A DNA stretch of 64,000 nucleotides from Stercorarius parasiticus (taxonomy: Eukaryota > Chordata > Aves > Charadriiformes > Stercorariidae): assembly GCA_013396915.1 (NCBI GenBank), contig VWZL01002828.1, positions 310,001 through 374,000 of the forward strand, given 5' to 3'. Both the position numbers and the translations under genes were made by a program. The notes beneath the pieces were generated by a model. The model had not been told where the DNA came from. It searched no databases and saw nothing but the letters and a program-made list of their open reading frames with translations. Below, in pieces: positions 11,620-23,600 of this stretch. Numbering within the stretch: the first letter of the stretch is position 1; each line of letters opens with the position of its first letter.

Positions 11620-13680
11620 TGCAGAGCGTGTCCCCTCAGGAGAAGGTCAAAGAGGTCCCAGGGAAACCCTAACGGGCCTTTGCGTCTCCTCATCTCCTCT
11701 CCCTGGCGCGCTCTTGCATTTTTTCACTTCAGAGCACTTCCTTTGTGCATCTGGGCTGTGGACCGGGCTTCGTATTTTCATCTCCCAGGTTAGGGAGTGC
11801 AGGGCATCTGTGCGGGCAAGCTAACGGAGGGCTAAGCCTTTCCTGGGGCCATCTCTGGGCAAGGGCTGAGGCTATGGAGGAGGCAAAGGGAAGGAGCAGA
11901 GAGGTCCTGGGGCTGTGGGCCGGGATGGAACTGCCCGGGGTGGGCCGGATGGGACATGTCCTGCGTCCTGCCTGCAGCTGGGTGGGTGTCTCCTGCGGAA
12001 TCAAAGCCCAAATCAACCTGCATAGGTGATCCACCAAGCTCCAGCTGCGGCAGAGGCGATGGCGGGTGTCTGTGCCCGTTTCCATCTAAAATGGTGTCTG
12101 GGTAGTTGATGTTTGCACTTTTCCTAACCCAGAGCTGGTTTTGAGAATCTGAATTTGGGAAAAGTATTTTTGGGGAAATATTTCTCCTTGGGGGAATGGC
12201 TGCAGCAGAAACTCTGCTTTCTTGTAGCCTCTACTGTGACAGACATTAACAGCAGGCGCCGGGCAGGCTAGATTTAATTTACTTTTGATTTACGCTCAAG
12301 CCTTGCGCTACCGATGGGCTCTGTGAATCAACTTTGGATGGCGGTGTTACAACAGCATTAGCCCAGCACGAGATGCGGCATCCTGGTGGCTGAGCAGCTT
12401 TCTGGGAAACCTCCTCGTGAAAAAACAAGTCTTCTTTCCAAAGAACTAAAAAATGTCATCCTCACGGTAAGCATCTGGCTCTGCGCTCCCTGCGAGGCTG
12501 GAGCACGTACTCTAAACCTCCAAAGGTTTTCTTTAATTAAAACCGAAATGAGATGTAGTCATCACCACGACAACACCAGTGATGTTTTACACTTGGCAAG
12601 AGCTGTAACAAAGCGCTGGAGGTGTCGGGGACTCCGCCGGGGGCTGCTCATTACCGAGACAGCCCAAGGAGCCCGCGGCAAGCGCCTGCTTGCTGGGGGG
12701 AGACCCCATCAGCGGGATGGGGTCAGTCAAGCAGAAAGTTGCACTTCTGCAGTGCTGGGTTTCCGAGAGAAGTTTCATGAAAACCTGGGTAATGCCAAAT
12801 GCATCCCTGAGGCAGGGCTGGGGCAGGCGTGTGCATCCCTTCCCTCCTGCCATGCCGGCTCTGGTAGGCTCCGCTCCCTGGGGCGGCGGGAGCAGGGAAA
12901 GGGGAAGCGCCGAGGAAGCCCGACTGGCACAGGACCCACACAGGGACAGCTTTTTTGCCTGGTTTGCCGGGAGCGCTGTGTGTGCAGTGCCAGACGGGAC
13001 CTCGCTGTGCCCTGACACTGTTGTCGCAGCAGCCCGGTGTCTCCCCAGCCGGTGGGAGCACCTGTGAGGGTCTGTGCTGGCCTCCATCCATCTGGCTCAG
13101 GGTCTGGCCCTGTGGTGAGGCCAGGTCCACCTGTGGGAGGGGGCTAGAGAGGGGAGGAAGGCATCTTGCCTCCTCACCACCCCCTCTCCTAAAGGATTTA
13201 GGGTAACATGGTGCCCGGCAGCATCCTGAGGCTATTCTGGCATCGGCGACCGGTGAGATGCAGGTGCACTGTGCCCGTCCCAGGAGCCTTTGTGCTTGGT
13301 CCTGCGGCTCCAGCAGCACCCACCGCCCCCTGCGCTGCCGCCATGCCTGCAGTCCCCAGCCCCTCCAGCCCTCACGGGGAGCTGCTGTCAGTCCCATCAC
13401 AGGCACTGAGGTCCCTGGGGCTGAAGGACCCCCGTGGGCATGCTGTGGGGCACATCTGAGCCACATGTCCGTTTCCGTGCGGTGTTTCTGCTCAGGCGAT
13501 GCAGGCCCCCTCTGCACCCCCCCCAAAATGCAGGTATGGGTCTGCGTGTCCAGAGCACGCACTTGCCTGTACCCGAAGCTGCTCTGTGGGGTTCAGCTCC
13601 TTCCTCCCCCAAAACCAAGCAGGTCAGGTCTGGAAACAGATGCTGAGGGTAATGCAAATGTGGTCTTCGTTACTGTGCAA
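11620..13680. other. GC-rich intergenic DNA between CR1 cluster and PIGC
   Basis: Several long open frames occur on both strands here, the longest 279 codons on the - strand from 13562. They overlap each other, have Pro/Gly/Ala/Arg-rich low-complexity composition and show no recognisable domain, as expected by chance in GC-rich DNA. I support no gene here. Confidence 0.6.
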
Positions 13681-13685
13681 GAGGC

Positions 13686-13691
13686 TTTATT
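13686..13691 (-). terminator. PIGC: PIGC poly(A) signal
   Basis: TTTATT on the + strand reads AATAAA on the - strand, 82 bases past the PIGC stop codon. It implies a very short 3' UTR of roughly 100 bases. No nearer hexamer is seen. Confidence 0.7.
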
Positions 13692-13773
13692 GGGCTGGTG
13701 TCCTCCCCCCAGGGCTGTCCCCCAGCCAGGACACTGCTCACAGCAGAAGGTCCCCTCTCCCCTTGGGCCAGGC

Positions 13774-14652
13774 CTACATGAGGAACCTGGAGAGGTCCTC
13801 CTTGATTTCAGCCTCGTCCCAGGGCCCGTGGATGTTGTCCTTGAGCAGCTGAAGGCGGATGAGGCAGTAAGGGCAGAGGCAGGAGATGGCGAGCAGCAGC
13901 GAGGCAAAGAGCACGGCGCCCACACTGGAGACGGTGGCCAGCCCCGCCAGCGCTGCCAGTGCGAAGAGCACCGTCACCCCCACGTAGCACTGGGGTGTCT
14001 GGGCCTTCAGCTTCTTCTGCAGCATGGGCCAGAGGGCAAAGATCTGCATGGCAAAGGTGACCATGACGAAGGCGTGGAGGGAGCGAGGCAGGCGGGACGC
14101 CAGGCACACCGAGGCGAAGATGGCCATGTTGAGGGACAGGGTGCTGGAGACGATGGCAGCGTTGGCACCGTAGTCGAAGAAGATGAGGTGACCGAGGAGC
14201 ATGAGGGCTGACATAGCGTAGATGGTGTCCGTGCTGATAGACTCCGTCAGCGTCTTCAGCACAGGCGAGAAGCCGTAGGTGAAGGCGGCGAACACCAGCG
14301 TGCTCTTCAGGTCTGCCCACCGCGTCCGCCCGCTCTCCCGCCGCCCGGCCCCACCATCCACGGCATCGAAAAGGACGTAGCCCAGGAGGGAGGAGACCAG
14401 GGCCGCCCCGAAAAGCCCCTGGGGGCTCAGCATCCCGGCGTCCATGTACCACCAGGTGACGACGAAGACGCAGACGCTGCAGAGCTGCTGCACCACTGCT
14501 CCCGACTGGAAGACGACGGCCCAGTACCGGTACCGCCGGGCGTGCACATTCTTCCGCAGCTCCTCCAGGAACCGCTGGTCCACGTAGTTATCGGGGAAGG
14601 GCTGCCGCTCGTACAGCACCTTCTGCCACCGCGGACCGGGCACCGGCTCCAT
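13774..14652 (-). CDS. PIGC: PIGC, GPI-GlcNAc transferase subunit C
   Basis: PIGC (yeast Gpi2) is a multi-pass ER membrane subunit of the GPI-N-acetylglucosaminyltransferase complex (PIGA, PIGC, PIGH, PIGP, PIGQ, PIGY, with DPM2). The complex moves GlcNAc from UDP-GlcNAc to phosphatidylinositol, the first step of GPI-anchor synthesis. The protein is 292 residues; human PIGC is 297, and the difference is a shorter N-terminus. The coding region is a single exon, as in mammals. Highly conserved blocks include [19 protein letters not shown] (9-27), TRWADLKS (110-117), [14 protein letters not shown] (125-138), [20 protein letters not shown] (140-159), [20 protein letters not shown] (160-179) and the C-terminal [20 protein letters not shown] (273-292). 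Hydrophobic segments lie near 51-70, 79-97, 117-133, 143-160, 163-187, 193-210 and 221-266. The frame stays open upstream to about 15165, but similarity starts at the methionine at 14652, so I place the start there. The gene is very GC-rich and points towards DNM3. Confidence 0.98.
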   Translation of the reverse strand: MEPVPGPRWQKVLYERQPFPDNYVDQRFLEELRKNVHARRYRYWAVVFQSGAVVQQLCSVCVFVVTWWYMDAGMLSPQGLFGAALVSSLLGYVLFDAVDGGAGRRESGRTRWADLKSTLVFAAFTYGFSPVLKTLTESISTDTIYAMSALMLLGHLIFFDYGANAAIVSSTLSLNMAIFASVCLASRLPRSLHAFVMVTFAMQIFALWPMLQKKLKAQTPQCYVGVTVLFALAALAGLATVSSVGAVLFASLLLAISCLCPYCLIRLQLLKDNIHGPWDEAEIKEDLSRFLM

Positions 14653-14674
14653 CTCCCCGGGGTGCGTGGAGGAC
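14653..14674 (-). other. PIGC: Possible PIGC 5' UTR part of the coding exon
   Basis: On the - strand the start codon is preceded by GTCCTCCACGCACCCCGGGG and, before that, by CCGAACCTCCCCCAG, which could be a splice acceptor. Mammalian PIGC has a non-coding first exon spliced just ahead of the coding exon. The acceptor is therefore plausible but untested. Confidence 0.3.
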
Positions 14675-17600
14675 CTGGGGGAGGTTCGGCCGCCTCCGCC
14701 TCGGCCGGGCCCCGGTGGCGCGCAAGGGACGCCGGGGCGCTCGGGGCTGCCACCTGCCGGCGGGAGCCGCCGGGAAACGGTGCGGTTGGTCCCGGAACAA
14801 GCGGCTGGAGGAGGGGTTTTGCCGGGGCAGGTTCGTGCCGCCAGGGGGGGCTGGCGGCAGCTGCGAGTCGGGGTGGGGACGGGGCTGCCCGGGCCGGGAA
14901 GATCCTCCAGGTCCTTCCACCGGGATGAGGGATGAGGCACCGTCAGGCATGAGAGGGCTCCTCCTCCTCTGGGGTGACACACCCCCCCCGGGGCTGCCCT
15001 TCCCTCTGCCCTGTCCCCCTGTTTGGGACGCCAGCCCCCAGCTCCATGCCGGGATCTGGCCATCCCGAGTGCCGCAGCCCTTAGCCGGCATGCTGGTGTC
15101 TCCGTGGAGGTGCTGCTGGGGGTGTCTCGCTCTGGTTGTCCCCCCCAAAATGCAGGAGGTACCACAGGAAGGAGGGATGCTCCTGCTGTGGGCTGGGCAG
15201 GTCATGCCGTGGTCCCGGCGCGCCCCGGTGAAGAGGTCTCCCGGGGGACCCACCTGCAGCCCCAATATGCCACCCCTAAGTGGCCATCAAGAAGGGCACA
15301 GCCAGCCGGTGCGATCTGGTCTGGTCCTCTCTGTGCTTGGACAACCCCATGTCTGTCTGGCCAAGTGACCCCAGCCCATGTCACAAGCCCTGCTCGCCGT
15401 CCCGGCCCAGCAAGGCACCTGCTTTTCTGGCCAAACCAGGCTCCGGCAGCCAGGTCGGGGAATGTGGGTGGGATGCTGTGAGCACGGGTCACCTCTCCCT
15501 GCGGCTCCTGCCTGCTCACAGCTCAGTCCTGCCCCGCTCCCCAAGCCTGCCAGCACCCGCAAAGAGCAGAGCAGGAGGAGGAAAGGGAGAAGTTGCGGCC
15601 GAGCTGGGTCCGAGAAGTGCAGACACCCATCTCCTGCACTGCACAAAGGGACCGAGCCGGCCTGGGGCAAGGGGACTGGGGAGCATAAAGGGACAAGGGG
15701 AGGTTTCGCAGAGTCAAGGGGAGTTTTCCCTGAGCGCGTGTGTGTTTGTGCTCAGGTCAGAGCCTTCCCAGCCCCGCAGAGGTGCTCGCTGCGGAGGAGC
15801 TGCTTACTTTGGCCTCACCCGAGAGGCCTCAGCCTGGGGTAGAGCAGCCCCGAACACTGCCCTGTTTGTGCTTCGGGAAGGGGCGTTCGTGGCCGTCCTG
15901 TCATGCTGGGAGCAGGTGAAAGAGCTGTTGGTTGTTCCCCCCCACCCCCGCCAGCCCTCGCATGTTTGCCTTTGGACAGGCAGGAGCCAGCCAGCGCCTG
16001 CCGCAGGGGACTCTCCGAGCAGGACCCCACCTCATCCAGATACGTGCAGAGCAGCAGGTAACCCCCACACTGCCGGTGTGCCTGCGGGCTGAGGAGGTGA
16101 CACTTTTTAGATGTCACCATGGAGCGTCTCAGTTTGCTCTGCAGGGCAGGAGCGGCTGCTCACCCCCAGCAGGTACCCCATGCCAAGGGACAAAGCCAAC
16201 AGCCTCCAAGTCGGGATGGAGCTGGACTCAGTTTCAGCTGCCCTACCAAAAAGCCCCCATCATTACGCTCCGTACGGGGCCACGTGTGTGCCTCCGTGCT
16301 CGTGCCTCCACGTGCCCGAGCTGGTGCTCACAGGGACAGGGAGTGCTGCCAGCTCCCACCATTGCTGGCATTGCCTTGAAGCCCAGGGCCTGGGAACTTG
16401 AAAATTTGAACAAAATGTTGTTCTCCCAAAGTCGCAGAGTAAAGCTGGGGTGCATAAGAGAGAAGCTTGGAGGGCAGCGTGCCCCTCCTGCTCCCCTGAG
16501 AAGCGCCACGGCCACCACGGTGGAGGGACGCCACCTCCCATGGGCACCGGCAGGGCAATGCTGTGCTCCCACTGCGAGTGGGTTACGGCAGGTTTGGTTT
16601 GACTTGGCCCTGGGCTCTTGTGCGTAATGTAACCGTGATGCTCTGGGGACCGGGAACAGTGGGCTGGCCTGGGGCTGGGACACGATGCTGCCTCTGTGTG
16701 GTCTGGTCCATCTGGAAACCCCAGAGGCGAGGGATGCTTCTCGTGCCCCTTGAAATCTCCTCTGTTGTGGGCCACCAAAGACCCGCTCAGAGGCAGGGAG
16801 AGGTGGGAGATAGCTGCTGGTCGGTGACTTGCAGTGTCCCGGAGCCATACCAGGCGATGCCAGACATGGTGGTGGCAAAACAAAGCCCAGCCCCTCTGGG
16901 AGATGCCAGCACAGCAGCTGTAGCCCCCCATGGGGAGCCCAGCCCCCAGACAAGGGGATCACCCTGGCGCTGGCTCCACACCCTTGGCAGCGCCGACCCC
17001 ACAGAGTGCCTGGTGCCCACTTAGTGCCTTGGGGACCCCAACGGGCTCCGGTGTGAAGCAGCTGCCATGGCTGTGTTGGCTCTGTGTCCCCACGGGAGGG
17101 GACAGTGTGTGCCCTGCCATGGTGTGAACATACCACCTACAGTCCAAAGGGCAGCTCAGCCCTGCCCCGGGTGGCCCAGACTTTGCCTGCAGGGGAATGA
17201 CTAACCCGCCTGCATGACAGCCCTAGACTGGCCATAGGACCTGCCACGGGACGGGCCACGTCACCATCCGTACCTGCCGGTCAGAGGGGGATGTGTGCTG
17301 TGGAGTCACCCCTCAGCCCTCCTGGGGCTATGTGGCCAGCTGAGGTCAAGGATGCAAAAGCCCTTTGTGAGCATCTTAATTCCCACCCTGGATTCCATGC
17401 AACAAGACCTCCCTCACCCCACAATTAGGTGTCCCCAAGTGCCACTGGCCTCTGGAGAGGCTGTAAGATGGCGAGTGCTTTGAGACCCTCTGCTGAAATG
17501 CAGGAACAAGGAGCTGGACACCATGGCACCACAAACTCTGTATATGTTGAGGACCTGCTGGCTTGGCTGTCCCCTGCCCTTCGCAAAGGGACCCCCACTG

Positions 17601-20600
17601 CGTATTTGTTTAGTGTCTGCCGGGCTCCGAATGTTTGAATACGCTGCTAAAGCTGTTTGGAAGAAAGGCTGGAAAAGGTGACGGGCTAGGACTGAAATAG
17701 CTGTGACTGATCTAGGCCTCCTCTGGAGATGTTTGAATATCAAAGTATGGAGGGCACTGCCCCCCCTGCCCCCTGCCGGCACGGGGCTGCCTCCAGGTGT
17801 GTCAGCTTCTCCTCAGGGTGGGAGCATCACTTGTGCCGCAGAGAAGTAGGCTTCGAAATAACTAAACAGCACACCCTGCGTAGCCTTTGAGCTTGCCTGA
17901 GGCTGCATGGATGATGGCAGCTCCCGCACCTCTCCCTGTCCCTCCGTGGGGGCTCTTCCCCTGCATCCCAACCTCGTCACCCCACAGGGGACAGGGCTGC
18001 CCCCATGTCCGTCATGGTGCCGGCAGCTCTGCAGGCTGCCTGGCGGTGCGGGCTCCATCCTTCTTGCCGTCCCTCTGCGGCGAGCGGTGCCTGCGAGGCT
18101 TGTGCTGCGTGTTCCCGGGTTGCTGCGGCGAAGCTGGGTCCCGCCATGGGCCTGCGGCAGTGGGACAGATGGGGCTGCCATGGACGCTGGGGCTTCGTTT
18201 CTCTCCTGAGCGATCCCCCAGCCTCCCCCTTTGACCCTGGAGCCGAACCCTCCCTCCGCAGGAATGTTTTTCAGGGGGGAGGTTGGCGTAGCTCCAGCTG
18301 CTGCATTTTTCCATGCCCAGAGACTGTCTCCTGCCTTAAATGGCTCCACAACACGGGCTGCGCCTGCTCTCCTGCTGTCACCTATTTAAGGATTTTTTTG
18401 CATTCAGGCTCCAGCACGGAGTGGGACAACACCAGCCCTGAGCCCCGTGGGGGGGTCCTGGGGCACGCAGGGCTGGTTGCCCTGGGGTCACCCGTGGCCG
18501 TGTGCCTGGGCATGGGGCAGTCCAGTGCTGCTCCAGCTCTCCCAAGCATCTCCCTTCCCAGCGTGCAGGTCAGATTTCCTGGATCCAGGTCTGCATACTG
18601 GTCCTAGGGGGACCTGGGCCACGTGGCAACCTGTGAGGCAGCAACAGCATCCCCTGCACAGCAACACCCGTGCCGTGGGCAGCCCGTGCCACCAAGGGAT
18701 GCTCCTGGGTCCCCTCAGGTGCAGCTCCTGCCCGTGGCATTGCTGGTCAGACCCAGCTGAAGCTGCCCAGACCCTCCCAAACCCTCCTGCCCTCTGCAGC
18801 ATCTTCCACCACCCAGGAAGCCTCTCTGCAAGCTCAGGTAAGGGATGCTGTCCCATACAGGCTCAGCGGAAGCCGCACTGGCCCCGGCCACTGTGCCGGT
18901 GGTGCAGCCAGGGCAAGGAGCGTGCCACGATCCCCATGGGTCTCCATCCCGAGGCTGGACAGTGTTGGGAGCACCAGGAGCTCCTGGCGGGGACATCACC
19001 AGTTTCGGTGTCAGCACTCCCTGTCCCAGGCAGGTCATTTCCAGAGCACAACCTGCCTTATGGAGTGGAGCCTGCTCCAGGGCACAAGCCAGGGTCTTTC
19101 TGGAGACCCCATGGAGGCACTCCCAGGTGAACGGCCCCTGCCCAGGACAGAGGAGACTTAAATGCTGGTGAGTTGCCATTTTCCCTCGTGGCAGCATCCT
19201 AGGGGCACAGGGGACAGGCTGTGCAAGACATGGGGGCTTGCAGGGGAGAACAAGGGTGATAGGAAGGGAGGCAGAGCAGCCAGGAAAGGGGGAAGCTCGT
19301 TACCCCCCCAGACAAGAAGCTGAGATGAGGAGGTACCAAGGCTGCTGGAGAAACCTGGTGATGCTGCTCAGGGCTGGGAAGAGCGGTCCAGGAAATTGAG
19401 ATCGCGTCTGAGGAGCCCAGGCTGGACCAGCCTCTGCCAGGGAGAGGTTTGGGATTTGCTGAGCCTGTTGCAGGGGGAGAGGGATGGGATGGGAAAGCTG
19501 CTGTGGAGCTGGGTGGAGGAGCTGTGGCAGGAAAGACATGATGTGGAAAGGCACACGCTTGCAGGGATGTGACCTCTGGAAGACACAGCCTCTGGGGTGG
19601 CTGTGAAACTGAGCTCGCTCGGTCCTGGCATTCCCTGGCGGTCACGGATCAGTGAAGTCCTGTGAACGCCCTCCCCACTGCCCGCACTGGCCTCCAGGGA
19701 GAGGGACAAGCCAGCCTGGCTGGGGTCCTGGCCAGCTCCAGGGCAGTGGGTCAGTAGGGTCCTGTTTTGTAGGGGAACCCCATGAAGATCAAGCTGTCAC
19801 CCAGTGAAGATGGTTTTTGGTTTTCAGTCTGCTTTTAAAAAAAAAATCATCCCTAGGAAACTGTAGCCAAAAATGATGTCAGTGGTGTGCTCTGCCAGCT
19901 GCAGGGTGCTCCGAGGTGGGACGAGTCCAAACTTCAGCTGCCCAGGTAAGCTCAGGTCCACCCTCAGCTGTATGTGGCACATCCCTAATGCACAGGCACA
20001 GGGAGGAAACCAGACCTTGGGGGTAAAAACCTAAAACCTGCCTGTGGGACCTGAGCGTGGGCCGTCACAGAGGCTGGAAGATGAAAAATGTCCAAAATTT
20101 GGGAGTAAGGACGGCCTTATGGTTCACATGGGTGGCCCCGAGACCCAGCAGAGCAGGGCTGGGGCTCTGGAACAAAACTTTGCTGAGCGGTTTAGCCCCG
20201 AATTTGGGGATGAGATGGGATGGGAAATGCTGACCCAGCTCTGCTGCAGTCATTGAAAAGGCATCAAGAGCTGCAGGTCGCAAAACACTGAAAAACCCAG
20301 AGTGAGAGGCGCAAAGGGACCCGGAGTTTCCTAACGAGGTTTTTACCGTCTGCGCAGGGGATATTTTTGTTCTTTGGCTGTGTAAGTGCAATCAAAGCCA
20401 GAAATAGAAGGGGAGGGGGACGCTGGATGAAACAGTGCATGCAAATGGGCTGGATTTTATAGGAAGTGTAGCTGGGGAAAAATTTGGTATGGACAGGTCA
20501 AAGGAGATTGTAATTCACTGCTTTAGTTTGGTGCGCTGCAAAAGGGTCTTTCTCTGTGCTTGTCTTCTCATTTGACTAGTAAAGAGGCATTTGTTCAAAT

Positions 20601-23600
20601 ACAGCATGGCCTCAGCCTGGAAACACAGCAGTTTCGGAGGAGATATTCTCCCCAGGAGCCCTTCCTGCTCTCTTCCCATGAACATCTACCTGGAGCCTCC
20701 AAGCAGGAGCCCATGTTCTTGGGAAGAGTGGTGCAATATCGAGTCAAGGTGTGTTTTACGCTGCTGGGAAACCCCAGCCCACCCAGTGCTTTTCCCTGCA
20801 ACATGAGCTCATCCTACCCCAAAACACGGGGAGGAGAATCCCTTGGGCCAGGCCCTGCAGGACGTGCACGTTCCCACACAAGCCCGTGGGTCCCTGAGGA
20901 GTGCTGCTCCCCGCCACCAGTCACCCCCTCACCCGCCTCCCTATTTTTAAATATCTGCCAGGGAAGGAAGGAGCCAGGTGGGAATTTGGGTTATTTTAGT
21001 GTCTGGCAAAATGGGAAGGGAAGCAGCTGAGCCTGTGGCATTCCCTGTCTGTGTCCAGCTGGCCCTTCTCGTCTCTCACCCCCACTGCTTGCATCTGCTG
21101 CTCCTGCAGAGGCTATACCATCCTCCCAGCACGCTCCCGGCACCGCTGCTCTGGGGCCCCAACTGCCCTCCTAGCCTGGGTTTTGGTTTTGTGTTGAGCA
21201 AGCTGCAGATGTACTGTCTTGCTGGATCATGCGCCTGTGACGTTGCCCACTTTGGCCTCAAATTGCATGGGACCATGGAGGAAACCCAGCACCGCATTGC
21301 ACCAGGTGCTTTCCCAGCCCCTCAGTGCTTGTGGGCAGCTTCAGCCCATGCTGTCCTCCCTGAAATAAAGACCAAAAAAAGCTTTACGCCTCAGTCATGA
21401 AGTTTTGCTGTTTCTCGGTTTCTGTAGCGAGATCTGCTTTCTCATTTCCCAGGGGGGCTCAGCCAGCGGCTGCCAGGAAGCATCAGGGGGACCAGCAGGC
21501 GCCCACCGCAGCAGTTCACCCTGTGGGGCAGCTGCTGCTCCCAAACCACATTTCCATCACGCGACCAAGAGTTAATTTTGATTTCTCTGTTTCTCAGCTG
21601 TCAGCGGCCGTTTGGACTTTCCCCACTCCATCAACTTCCCCTGGATGGCAAGAGCAGCTCCTCGTCTGCCACCCTCACACCACGCTCAGCGTTGTCTTCT
21701 CCAGCTGGCAGCAGACAGTGGCCTCTGCACTGGGGGCACGGCATCGAGCTGAGATGCTGCTGAAGGTTGTACCTTGAACGCCTGCCAGCTGGGCTAGGGC
21801 AAGCTGGTGGGTCCTTTCTCCTTAAAGCCATTTTCCATCCGCTCCTAAGCATCGGCTGTAGGAAACGGTATTTTCCATTGTGCAGGGGTTCTGTGGTCCC
21901 AAAAACGGGGCCGGGAGATGCTGCGGCTTCCCACTGCAGCCTGCCTGGGCAGCCCCATTCGAAGCCACCTGAAATGACCAAACCAAATACAAACGTTTTG
22001 AAAAGTGGAATTCCCATTTCAATTAATTTTCTTCATCTTAAAGTTTTGACTTTCAGGTTTTGACCCACTAAAGAAGTGTCTCAGAGCCAGGTGGGGGAAA
22101 TCTCTCTCCATGCCCGGCTTTGCCCCCGCCAAGAGCCACGCAAGGGGTCTGAGCCTGCCACAGGTGGTCCCAGCCATGGCTCCATCAGTGCTTTTGGGAG
22201 CTGCAGGACTGTGCCACCATCTCCCGGTGCCAGATTTTAAGGCTCTTTCAGGCGGGATTGGGGCTGGCTGGCTGGAGATCAGAGCAGTTGCTCTCCTACA
22301 CCAGGTCACGCAGCCCCTGCCAAGTGTCACTGTGTGCCATCGTCCCTGCCTGCCAAGAGGAGAGCTGCCCGCCGCTCCTCGGCGCCATCCCACACCACCG
22401 CGCCGTCCCACATTAAGTAAACCTAACGAGCCTCTAAGCAGAGCAACTGTTTCAGTGACCTGGCCTGCGAGTATCTGCAGTCTGATCAGCTGGTCGCCGT
22501 GACCGTGGTGGCAGCCTGGCGTGGTGTCTCCCGGGTTTTAAAGGAGGGGTGTGGGAGCGGGAACTGGCATCCGTGCAAGAGGATGTCTGGAACCCACATT
22601 TGGGACCGCAGACCCCTCCCTGCGGGACAGCGTGGCAGCCTCAGCCTGGCAGAGGTGTGAGACGAGCATCATCTCCGGTGCAAGCTCCACCGATGGTTCC
22701 TGCTGCCTCATCCCCGGGGTAAAACCTTGCTGCAACCCTCCCCAAAAATCCCATATGGTGGAGAGAGTTTATTGAGTGACAAAAGAGCAATTACCAGCTC
22801 AGCTGCAGGCAGAGCTGCTCCCGTTTGGTTTTGCAAGAAGAACAGCTCCAACCTCTTCTTTTTTTTTTTTTTTTTTTTTGCACTGCATGTTCCCTCCCAG
22901 TGTGAGCTGCAAAAGAAATAAAAGAAATTCAGGATTTTTAACAAAGAAGTTTTACACTAGTTTGCTGGATTCTCTCCTGCAAGTGGTTAACGGTTCATCT
23001 AAAGTCAGAGGAAACTCTCTGAAGCAATCTTGCAATTTACAGCTTTTCCTTTACTAAATAAGAAACGGTCCGGAAATTAAACAGGAAATTGTGTCTGGAA
23101 GGAACAAAAGTTGCGTTGTCAGAAAATGCTTACAAAAGATTTACTTCATTTTAGCCAGTAAGGAGCGAAGATCAATAGCCAGAAGAGGAAAGGAGTTCGT
23201 GTGAATTAAATCACATGTGAAAAAAAAAAACACTTGGGAAAACAAGCAGCCTTTGTAAAGAGCAGATAGGGATGAATGGGAGAAAAGGCTCAGCATGTGC
23301 AGCAACCAAACGCTGGAAAGCACTGAAAGATGAAGGCCCAGGGTGTAACCCAGGATCCAGTGTCCCTCCAGAAGTCAAACATTCCCCCATGGCCCAAGTC
23401 TCTGGGAGATACCCTACAGCCTGTACAACACGCTGGGTGTGTTTGAGTGTTGGAGTGCAATGGACAAACATTGCCCCATCACTGTGCAGGGTTTGAAGGC
23501 AAAACAGCAGCACCTTTTCTTTCCTCCCGCTCAGAAACACTGCACCCAGGTGCCCCTTGAGAGGCCACCTCCAGCTCTCCCTACCCAGGGGGCTGAGCAC

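Noticed and set aside
12386..14211. Long overlapping frames on both strands (e.g. 209 codons from 12386, 317 codons from 13258, 279 codons on the - strand from 13562)
   Set aside because: They overlap each other and the PIGC coding region antisense, have biased composition and show no domain or splice structure.
14653..15165. In-frame upstream extension of PIGC to a methionine at 15165 (463 codons in total)
   Set aside because: The extension is low-complexity Pro/Arg/Gly, has no similarity to PIGC, and the family start is matched at 14652. GC-rich DNA keeps frames open by chance.
15280..16627. Frames of 222-297 codons on both strands in the 15-17 kb region
   Set aside because: Same signature of stop-poor GC-rich DNA; no recognised protein and mutually exclusive with one another.
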